Origin: JAUIAI01 sp049680625
GTDB taxonomy: Bacteria; Pseudomonadota; Gammaproteobacteria; Burkholderiales; Burkholderiaceae_E
Assembly (NCBI GenBank): GCA_049680625.1
Contig: JBAUID010000025.1
Coordinates: 1-30,298, forward strand
Length of the DNA stretch: 30,298 nucleotides
Direction of reading: 5' to 3'
Shown piece after piece: positions 24,601-30,298 of the stretch. The notes under the pieces are model-generated. The model ran no database searches. It worked only from the letters and a program-made list of their open reading frames with translations, and had not been told where the DNA came from. The translations under genes were made by a program, and so were the position numbers. How positions within the stretch are numbered: the stretch's first letter is position 1; the number at the start of each line of letters is the position of its first letter.

Positions 24601-25749
24601 CTACTCCTTCCCGGCCAGAACAGCGGCCTCACCGCCAGCGGATGCTAGCTCAACCCCGGTCGCAGCACCCGGCAGACTGAAGAAGAATCGGCTGCCCACC
24701 CCCAGTTCGGATTCATAGTCGATTGCACCGTGCATCCGTTCCAACAGCCGCTTACAAATACTCAAACCCAGCCCGAAACCGTCCGTGCCATCCGCAGCAA
24801 CCCCGGGATCGCGCGAGAACTGCCGAAATATCATCGGCCTGAAGTCAGCGGGTATGCCGCGACCGTGGTCAGTCACCGACACAACGACCGACTCCCCTGA
24901 AACGATAGCGCTGACTTGCACGCAACTGCCCTCGTCAGAAAATTTCACCGCGTTAGTGAGCAGATTATTCATGACTTGATTCACCCGTAATGGGTCCGCA
25001 GTGACTACAGCATCAGCCGGGCAGGACTGAATCTCAACCCGAACACCAAGACGCCGGGACACTTCACCGACATCAGTGATCGATTGCTCGAGTACCTCCG
25101 ACAAACAAAGTGTCCGCGTGTCCAGGGAAATTGTGTCACCCTCGAGCTGGTTTATATCGAGCAAGTCTTCAATGAGTCGCTGCAGACGCCCGCAGTTGCG
25201 ATACCCCATCTCGACCATCATATCGATAACCTCCGGTGAGCGTTGCTCCGGATTCATCGCCAATGCCTCAAAGGCCCCCATAATTACCGTCAACGGGCTT
25301 CTTAAGTCATGGCTGACCATCGAGATGAAGTCTGCCTGAATTTGTTCAGCGTATTTGCGCTCGGTAATGTCGCGAATTGTCACCACAAACAGTCGGCCAC
25401 TTACCGTCATAAGTACTCGAACCGACAGCTCAACCGGGACCGGCGTGCCGTCCGCGCGCAAAACCCGGGTTTCAGTGGGGTCCAGATACTGGTCGCGCAG
25501 AGTCAGCACATCGCCCAAAATATCAGCAGCAACAAGGCCGGCGACCCCAGCGGTCTTGAGTCCAAAAATGGTAGCCGCTGCGTGGTTCATTGACACCACT
25601 TCCTGGGCCTCGTTAAACGTCACTAATCCATCGGACATGGTTTCAAGAACCAGTTGCAACTGATCCCTGGTTTCTTGTAGTTCGATAAGAACCGACTGAT
25701 CGGGGTTGGGCATGATGTTTGAACGTCCGGACACAAGCGGGTTAGCCAT
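24601..25749 (-). CDS. soluble PAS-domain sensor histidine kinase
   Basis: The 382-residue protein has a short N-terminal helix, a PAS domain (about 28-130, LETMSDGLVTFNEAQEVVSM ... VVTIRDITERKYAEQ) and a complete kinase core. Phospho-acceptor His147 lies in FISMVSHDLRSPL. N box NQVMNNLLTNAVKFS, G1 VTDHGRGIP, F box IFRQFSRD and G2 GFGLGLSICKRLLERMHG are intact. With no membrane helix it should sense a cytosolic signal. The start may be ATG 25749 or ATG 25713; neither has a clear ribosome site. No response regulator is adjacent; receivers within the window lie at 0.5 kb and at the right edge. It converges on the GTPase gene with 38 bases between stops. Confidence 0.9.
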   Translation of the reverse strand: MANPLVSGRSNIMPNPDQSVLIELQETRDQLQLVLETMSDGLVTFNEAQEVVSMNHAAATIFGLKTAGVAGLVAADILGDVLTLRDQYLDPTETRVLRADGTPVPVELSVRVLMTVSGRLFVVTIRDITERKYAEQIQADFISMVSHDLRSPLTVIMGAFEALAMNPEQRSPEVIDMMVEMGYRNCGRLQRLIEDLLDINQLEGDTISLDTRTLCLSEVLEQSITDVGEVSRRLGVRVEIQSCPADAVVTADPLRVNQVMNNLLTNAVKFSDEGSCVQVSAIVSGESVVVSVTDHGRGIPADFRPMIFRQFSRDPGVAADGTDGFGLGLSICKRLLERMHGAIDYESELGVGSRFFFSLPGAATGVELASAGGEAAVLAGKE

Positions 25750-26172
25750 TTAGACAAACCAGTATCGCCGTGACCGGCGCGCTAATCAAGAACAGCACAG
25801 CACACGGGTCGGGTGGCCGGATCAACGGAAAGCGCCACCGATCAGAAACGCCGCACGTCCGCTGATATCGTCCGCAAGATCGCGGGCCGATCGAGTCGCA
25901 ACATCAACCACTTGGCAACAAGACCGGCCAACTGACATCAATATTTACTCAGCCTGGGCTGGCGGTACATACCTGGCCCACCAGGCGTCATCTACCGGTG
26001 ACGCATCACCGTGTTCATCGGTGATTTCCAGTGACGCCTTCGCCGCCGGCGTGCAGATTCAGTACTGCGCTCATCGCCGTCCGGTGCCGGTTTTGGTTGT
26101 CGGTATGCCTAAGACTTCCTGAAATTGAGTTTGACCAGGCTTTGCAGCTCGTCAGAACTGGCAACGACGCAA
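25750..26172. other. 423-base gene-poor stretch with possible gene remnants
   Basis: No complete gene is recognised. On the minus strand there are short protein-like frames: one ending at 25947 in DDAWWARYVPPAQAE with no proper start, one opening at an ATG about 90 bases further upstream (MSAVLNLHAGGEGVT), and a 38-codon ATG frame (25938 to 25822). They could be pieces of a small decayed gene. At 25996-26024 a TCACCG is flanked on both sides by CGGTGA, so either of two exclusive hairpins can form. None of this is followed by a T-run, so it is not an intrinsic terminator. Confidence 0.4.
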
Positions 26173-26895
26173 CTAGTTAGCCGCCAGCTCATAAAGCATT
26201 GCCGCCAGCTCAAGCGGCTTGGTAACCATCATGTCGTGGCCGGTATCAATTTCCTGGAACGACCAGGACGGGTCTTTAGAGACCCATTGCACCGAGCTCG
26301 CCATATTGGAATACGACGGGTTTGCGGCGGCGATATAGCTGCGTTTCAGACCTTCGGTACCGCCATTAACGAGCTGAATCGGCTCGGTATAACACCCGCG
26401 CGGCATAGGCGTCAGCCTGGCCTCAAGATCCGCAACCTGCTGCGGATCAGTCACCGCAAATGTCGCCGCCGGGAACGGAAGCAACATCATGCCCTGACCA
26501 TCACCGTCAATCATCGCCATGCGCGCGCCACGCTGCGACGGGTTGGCGCTTGCCCAGCCCCACGTAGTGGTGCCATCGGGCGGCACCGACGCATCAACAT
26601 AAATATAGTGACCAACTTTGTCGCGCAACTGGTCACCAACCCCGGTAATCACGTTGCCGGCATAACTGTGGCCCGCCAGAACACAGCCATCGAGGCGTTC
26701 GTATTCGATCAGGTTCACAATATCCTGGACGTGTGTCGCTAGGGTGATTGATGGCGAAAACAAGTGTTTGCGATCCCCCATGCCAGTCAGTGACGGGGTG
26801 AACACACGTGCGCCGCGCCGGGTCAGTTCGGCAGCAGTTTCGGACCAGCACCAACCCCCGTGGAAAGCACCGTGAACCAGGACAATATTTAGCAT
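26173..26895 (-). CDS. alpha/beta hydrolase, small-esterase type
   Basis: The 240-residue cytosolic hydrolase resembles the plant-type methylesterase/hydroxynitrile-lyase branch (EstC, PIR7). The oxyanion motif VLVHGAFHGGWCW (5-17), nucleophile Ser77 in AGHSYAG and catalytic His220 in DTGHDMM are visible. The branch signature SYIAAANPSYSNMA and IDTGHDMMVTKPLELA at the C-terminus fit well. Substrates of bacterial members are small esters, mostly not known. It starts 32 bases after the glnB stop on the same strand, so may be the last gene of the nadE-glnB transcript. The ribosome site is weak. Confidence 0.88.
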   Translation of the reverse strand: MLNIVLVHGAFHGGWCWSETAAELTRRGARVFTPSLTGMGDRKHLFSPSITLATHVQDIVNLIEYERLDGCVLAGHSYAGNVITGVGDQLRDKVGHYIYVDASVPPDGTTTWGWASANPSQRGARMAMIDGDGQGMMLLPFPAATFAVTDPQQVADLEARLTPMPRGCYTEPIQLVNGGTEGLKRSYIAAANPSYSNMASSVQWVSKDPSWSFQEIDTGHDMMVTKPLELAAMLYELAAN

Positions 26896-26927
26896 GAGGT
26901 CAGCTGCGCAATGTTGCCAGGAGGCTA

Positions 26928-27266
26928 TTAAACGGCGGCTTCGCCAGACTCTCCGGTACGGATTCGAATGGTCTGCTCAATTTCTGCAACAAAAATTTTC
27001 CCGTCACCAATGCGACCGGTTTTTGCTGCTTTGGAAATTGCCTCGACAGCCTGATCCAGCAGGCTGTCCGCGACCACAATTTCTATTTTTACCTTCGGCA
27101 GAAAATCGACAACGTATTCAGCACCCCGATACAACTCGGTATGGCCTTTTTGCCGCCCAAAACCCTTGACCTCGGTGACGGTCAGACCGGCCACCCCAAC
27201 TTCGGCCAGCGCCTCGCGCACTTCATCGAGTTTAAAAGGCTTAATAATTGCGCTGATCAATTTCAT
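26928..27266 (-). CDS. glnB: nitrogen regulatory protein PII
   Basis: The 112-residue trimeric signal protein reports nitrogen and energy state by binding 2-oxoglutarate and ATP/ADP, and controls targets such as glutamine synthetase adenylylation. The N-terminus MKLISAIIKPFKLDEVREAL, the T-loop GRQKGHTELYRGAEY with uridylylation site Tyr51, and the B- and C-loop residues (AAKTGRIGDGKIFV, IRIRTGE) are intact. GGAG lies six bases before the ATG. It follows nadE after 36 bases, an arrangement seen in other gammaproteobacteria and sensible since NadE consumes glutamine. The lack of a nearby amtB favours glnB over glnK. Confidence 0.95.
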   Translation of the reverse strand: MKLISAIIKPFKLDEVREALAEVGVAGLTVTEVKGFGRQKGHTELYRGAEYVVDFLPKVKIEIVVADSLLDQAVEAISKAAKTGRIGDGKIFVAEIEQTIRIRTGESGEAAV

Positions 27267-27302
27267 CGGAACTCCGCTTATTTTGAGATAGGTCAGTTGT
27301 TT

Positions 27303-28928
27303 TCACTTCTTTTCAGAATACTTAGATGTTATCGGGTAACGCCAGTCTCTCCCAAACGCTCTTTCCGTAATTCGCACCCCTACCGGGGATTGTCGACGCT
27401 TGTATTCGTTTATTCGTATCAGATGCACCACACGGGTTACCGCCTCAGCTGGGTAGCCCGCCTTCAGTATTTCGGGCACCGTGGCGTTTTCTTCCATATA
27501 CATGTTCATGATGCCGTCCAGAACATCGTACTCTGGCAGCGAGTCCTGGTCCGTCTGGTCATCCTTGAGCTCAGCACTGGGGGGCCGCGTGATGATCCGG
27601 TCGGGAATGACTTCCTGCCCCTGGGTATTACGCCACCTGGACAGACGATAGACCAGCGTTTTAGCCACATCTTTAATGACGGCAAAACCCCCGGCCATAT
27701 CGCCATACAGCGTGCAATAGCCAACCGCCAGCTCACTCTTGTTACCCGTAGTGAGAACAATTGAGCCGTGTTTGTTCGAAATCGACATCAACAAGACGCC
27801 GCGAATCCTGGCCTGGATGTTTTCTTCGGTTGAGTCTTCAGGCAACCCTTCAAAGTCTGCTGCCAATGCACCTTTAAATGCCTCAAACATGTCGCGGATA
27901 GGAATAATGTCGTAACGCACGCCGAGGCGATCTGCCATGTCTTTGGCATCTTCAAGCGACATATCAGACGTATATCGAGACGGCATCATCACCGCGCGCA
28001 CATTCTCAGCTCCAATGGCATCAACCGCAACCGCCAGGGTTAAGGCGGAATCGATCCCGCCGGACAAACCCAGGACAGCACCGGGGAAACCTGTTTTGCC
28101 AAGGTAGTCGCGCACCCCTAAAACAAGGGCACCGTACACCTGCGCCTCCAGGGGCAGGTTTGCTTCTATCCGGCCGACGTCCAGTGCGGGTTTACCATCA
28201 ACAACTGACATTTCGACTAACAACAAGTCAGGCTCATAAACCTTGGCCTGGGCAACAATTTTTCCAGAGCCGTCCAGCGCAAAAGACTTGCCGTCGAAAA
28301 CAAGCTCATCCTGACCACCAACCAGGTTTGCCGTCAGAATTGGCAAACCAAAACAGGAGACGTTTTCACGGGCCACATCCAGACGCAACTGCTGCTTGTC
28401 CATGTGGTATGGCGAGGCGTTCAGAGCCAGCAACACTTGCGCACCGGCCCCATGGGCAGCTTCGGGGGCCCGAGAAAACCAGAAATCCTCACAAATGATC
28501 ACCCCAAACCTCAGGCCATCCACCTCAAACACCAGCGGCTCGGTTCCCGGCTCGAAATATCGTTTTTCATCAAAAACGGCGTAATTGGGCAATTCATGTT
28601 TGTAGTACTCGCCGATCAGCTCACCCCGATACAACACCTGGGCAGCGTTATAGCGGTAGCCACCGCGGACAACAGGCAGGCCAACCACGATATAAAGGTC
28701 TAATTCCCGGGTGCCGGCGCAGATTGCCTCTAACGCGTCGTCACATCTGACATAAAATCCCGGTCGAAGGAGCAAATCCTCCGGGGGATAACCCGTCACC
28801 GACAGCTCCGGGGTCAGTAGTACCCGGGCCCCGTCGGCAACCGCCGCTTGTGCGGCATCAATAATCCGCCCGGCATTTCCATCGAAATCACCGACCGTCT
28901 GATTTAACTGAGCAAGAGCAACCCGCAT
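27303..28928 (-). CDS. nadE: glutamine-dependent NAD+ synthetase
   Basis: The 541-residue two-domain enzyme makes NAD+ from deamido-NAD+ with ammonia released from glutamine. The N-terminal nitrilase-type glutaminase has Glu41 (LLTPELSVTGYPPEDL), Lys110 (YYKHELPNY) and Cys146 (VIICEDFW). The C-terminal synthetase has the PP-loop SGGIDS (289-294), then TTGNKSELAVGYCTLYGDMAGG. Homologues begin MRVALAQLN, so ATG 28928 is chosen; ATG 28934 would add two residues. It heads a probable operon with glnB and the hydrolase, and is divergent from the FemAB-like gene with only about 35 bases between starts. Confidence 0.95.
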   Translation of the reverse strand: MRVALAQLNQTVGDFDGNAGRIIDAAQAAVADGARVLLTPELSVTGYPPEDLLLRPGFYVRCDDALEAICAGTRELDLYIVVGLPVVRGGYRYNAAQVLYRGELIGEYYKHELPNYAVFDEKRYFEPGTEPLVFEVDGLRFGVIICEDFWFSRAPEAAHGAGAQVLLALNASPYHMDKQQLRLDVARENVSCFGLPILTANLVGGQDELVFDGKSFALDGSGKIVAQAKVYEPDLLLVEMSVVDGKPALDVGRIEANLPLEAQVYGALVLGVRDYLGKTGFPGAVLGLSGGIDSALTLAVAVDAIGAENVRAVMMPSRYTSDMSLEDAKDMADRLGVRYDIIPIRDMFEAFKGALAADFEGLPEDSTEENIQARIRGVLLMSISNKHGSIVLTTGNKSELAVGYCTLYGDMAGGFAVIKDVAKTLVYRLSRWRNTQGQEVIPDRIITRPPSAELKDDQTDQDSLPEYDVLDGIMNMYMEENATVPEILKAGYPAEAVTRVVHLIRINEYKRRQSPVGVRITERAFGRDWRYPITSKYSEKK

Positions 28929-28963
28929 TGACATCCCAAATTGAAGATCCGACGGATTATCGC

Positions 28964-30100
28964 ATGCGGCTGGTGGACAGTCTTAGCCTCGTTCCAGCCG
29001 CCGACTGGAACACGCTGGCCGGCGACGGACCCGGTGCCGTTTTTGTACGGCACGAATGGCTCAGCGCCCTCGAAACCTCGGGCTCAGTTGGTGCCGACAC
29101 CGGCTGGCAACCCCTGCACCTGCTCCTTGAAGACATGGACAAAAACCTCGTCGGTGCCGTCCCCATGTACGCCAAATACCATTCCTATGGTGAATACGTA
29201 TTCGACTGGGCCTGGGCCGATGCCTACCGCCGCAACGGCCTGGACTATTATCCGAAGCTGTTGTCCGCCGTGCCCTTTACCCCAATAGCCGGTAACCGGT
29301 TAATGGCCCGGGATAACACCGCGCGCGCCGCGCTGGCTGAGGGGCTGCGAATTCAGGCCCAACGCGCCAAGGTGTCGTCCCTGCATATTTTGTTTCCCGA
29401 CGACGATGGGAAAAAAGCACTGAGTGATGCCGGCTACATGATCCGGACCGGGGTGCAGTTTCACTGGCGCAACCAGGGCTTCAAAGACTTCGACGAATTC
29501 CTGGCCGCGCTGTCGCAGAAAAAGCGCAAGAAGATTCGCGCCGAGCGACGCAAGGTAGCCGAAGCCGGCGTCACCTGCACCCGCCTCGTTGCTGACGAAA
29601 TCACTGAGGCGGACTGGCAATTTTTTATCCGCTGCTACAACCAGACTTACCGCGAACACCATTCCACGCCTTACCTGAACCTGAAGTTTTTTCAGACCGT
29701 TGCCAAACTAAAACCCGAGGCCTTCATCATGATCCGGGCCGAACAAGACGGTAAGCCAATCGGTGCCAGCCTGTTAGTGCGCGACGGCGACCGGATATTC
29801 GGGCGCTACTGGGGGGCACTCGAGTGGGTTAGTCATATGCATTTTGAAGTCGCGTACTACCAAACCATCGAAGCAGCGATCGCTTTGGGAATTCAGGTGA
29901 TTGAAGGCGGTGCCCAGGGCGAACACAAAATGGCGCGTGGCTTTTTGCCGGTAGCGACGTGCTCTGCGCACTGGCTGGCCGAACCCGCTTTTGCGGATGC
30001 GGTTCAGGACTTTCTCGAACGCGAGACGACGATGATGGACGGGTATATCGGGGAGCTGGAGGAGCGGTCGGTTTTTGCGGGGGCGAAGCCAATCGACTAG
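28964..30100 (+). CDS. FemAB-like / GNAT-fold protein (PF04339, formerly DUF482)
   Basis: The 378-residue cytosolic protein fits the FemAB_like family: SLVPAADWNTLAG, FVRHEWLSALETSGSVG, TGWQPLHLLLED, VFDWAWADAYRRNGLDYYPK, FTPIAGNRLMA, SSLHILFPDDD, HWRNQGFKDFDEFLAALSQKKRKKIRAER, FGRYWGA and EGGAQGEHKMARGFLP. The fold is that of aminoacyl or acyl transferases; the family has been linked to peptidoglycan modification by similarity but the substrate is not established. The frame could start at TTG 28928, which overlaps the nadE start; ATG 28964 agrees better with the usual family N-terminus. It converges on the receiver gene at the window edge. Confidence 0.88.
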   Translation: MRLVDSLSLVPAADWNTLAGDGPGAVFVRHEWLSALETSGSVGADTGWQPLHLLLEDMDKNLVGAVPMYAKYHSYGEYVFDWAWADAYRRNGLDYYPKLLSAVPFTPIAGNRLMARDNTARAALAEGLRIQAQRAKVSSLHILFPDDDGKKALSDAGYMIRTGVQFHWRNQGFKDFDEFLAALSQKKRKKIRAERRKVAEAGVTCTRLVADEITEADWQFFIRCYNQTYREHHSTPYLNLKFFQTVAKLKPEAFIMIRAEQDGKPIGASLLVRDGDRIFGRYWGALEWVSHMHFEVAYYQTIEAAIALGIQVIEGGAQGEHKMARGFLPVATCSAHWLAEPAFADAVQDFLERETTMMDGYIGELEERSVFAGAKPID

Positions 30101-30122
30101 AGGCCGCCGGACAAGAGTCGAA

Positions 30123-30298
30123 TTAAGTACCCGTAAAAGCCACCGCCATCTCAGCGCACAACCGGTCTTTACTAACGGGTTTTACTAAAAACGTCAGCCC
30201 TAATTCGTCAGCGGCTTTCAATGCGGCTGGAGTCGTTTCGCCACAAAACAGTAATACCGGCAGACTAGGATAAAGGTCACGAAGACTCATTATCACAT
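30123..30298 (-). CDS. response regulator receiver domain, C-terminal part, cut by the window edge
   Basis: On the minus strand the last 176 bases form one open frame of 57 residues ending in TAA at 30123-30125. The sequence reads as the second half of a receiver domain: SLRDLYPSLPVLLFCGETTP (beta 4 region), AALKAADELGLTFLVKPVSK with the conserved Lys-Pro, and a final helix. The protein ends about 10 residues after that helix, so no output domain follows the receiver. Anything upstream, including the phospho-acceptor Asp, is outside the window. It could be a CheY-like protein or the C-terminal receiver of a larger protein. Confidence 0.75.
   Translation of the reverse strand, partial: VIMSLRDLYPSLPVLLFCGETTPAALKAADELGLTFLVKPVSKDRLCAEMAVAFTGT

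Noticed and set aside
26125..26742. 205-codon plus-strand frame
   Set aside because: It is antisense to the alpha/beta hydrolase, whose catalytic motifs are complete; the frame is a shadow rich in His and Arg.
1..30298. CRISPR arrays, insertion sequences, prophage or toxin-antitoxin genes
   Set aside because: No spaced repeats, transposase, phage or toxin-antitoxin signatures were seen.

Overview
The window looks like chromosomal DNA of a gammaproteobacterium of moderate GC content. The strongest sign is the block trxB / Crp-type regulator / ftsK / lolA / rarA / serS. It reproduces the familiar gammaproteobacterial order trxB-lrp-ftsK-lolA-rarA-serS, with two changes: a Crp/Fnr protein stands where lrp usually stands, and an MFS transporter sits between lolA and rarA. 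A glnB gene directly downstream of a glutamine-dependent nadE, Tyr51-type PII, LolA, RarA and FtsK all agree with this. No integrase, transposase, CRISPR array or phage gene was seen. The genus cannot be told from the sequence alone.

Layout, left to right. A tRNA-Ser(CGA) with its -10 element is followed by a REC-PAS-GGDEF-EAL cyclic-di-GMP protein, a DUF938 methyltransferase, a beta-helix lipoprotein ending in a strong intrinsic terminator, and an NnrU-family membrane protein. A long leftward block follows (16.7 to 5.9 kb): Crp-like regulator, ftsK, lolA, MFS transporter, rarA, serS, a small lipoprotein, and the two membrane subunits of a TRAP transporter without its usual binding protein. 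trxB and an Smr-domain gene run rightward from a divergent promoter region at about 16.8 kb.

From 18.6 to 21.5 kb lies the most striking locus: a GrdB-like selenoprotein gene read leftward. Two open frames are joined in phase by one TGA, giving a U-P-N-C redox motif. A hairpin with the geometry of a bacterial SECIS starts immediately after the TGA. An ordinary gene caller would split or truncate this gene. It is flanked by a dienelactone-hydrolase-like gene (divergent) and a HDOD/DUF3445 heme oxidative N-demethylase-like gene.

From 22.4 to 24.6 kb is a compact three-gene unit: a small coiled-coil protein, a one-pass membrane protein with a roadblock-like cytoplasmic part, and a stand-alone Ras/Rab-like GTPase. 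I read it as an uncharacterised bacterial small-GTPase module. The GTPase has Arg where the catalytic Gln of switch II is expected, and the membrane protein seems to lack the C-terminal OmpA domain that I recall in larger relatives.

The right end carries a soluble PAS histidine kinase, a gene-poor stretch with possible gene remnants, an alpha/beta hydrolase, glnB and nadE (leftward and probably one operon), a divergent FemAB-like/GNAT protein, and the C-terminal piece of a receiver domain cut by the window edge. Family names come from sequence recognition without database searches, and roles of the two unusual loci are inference.
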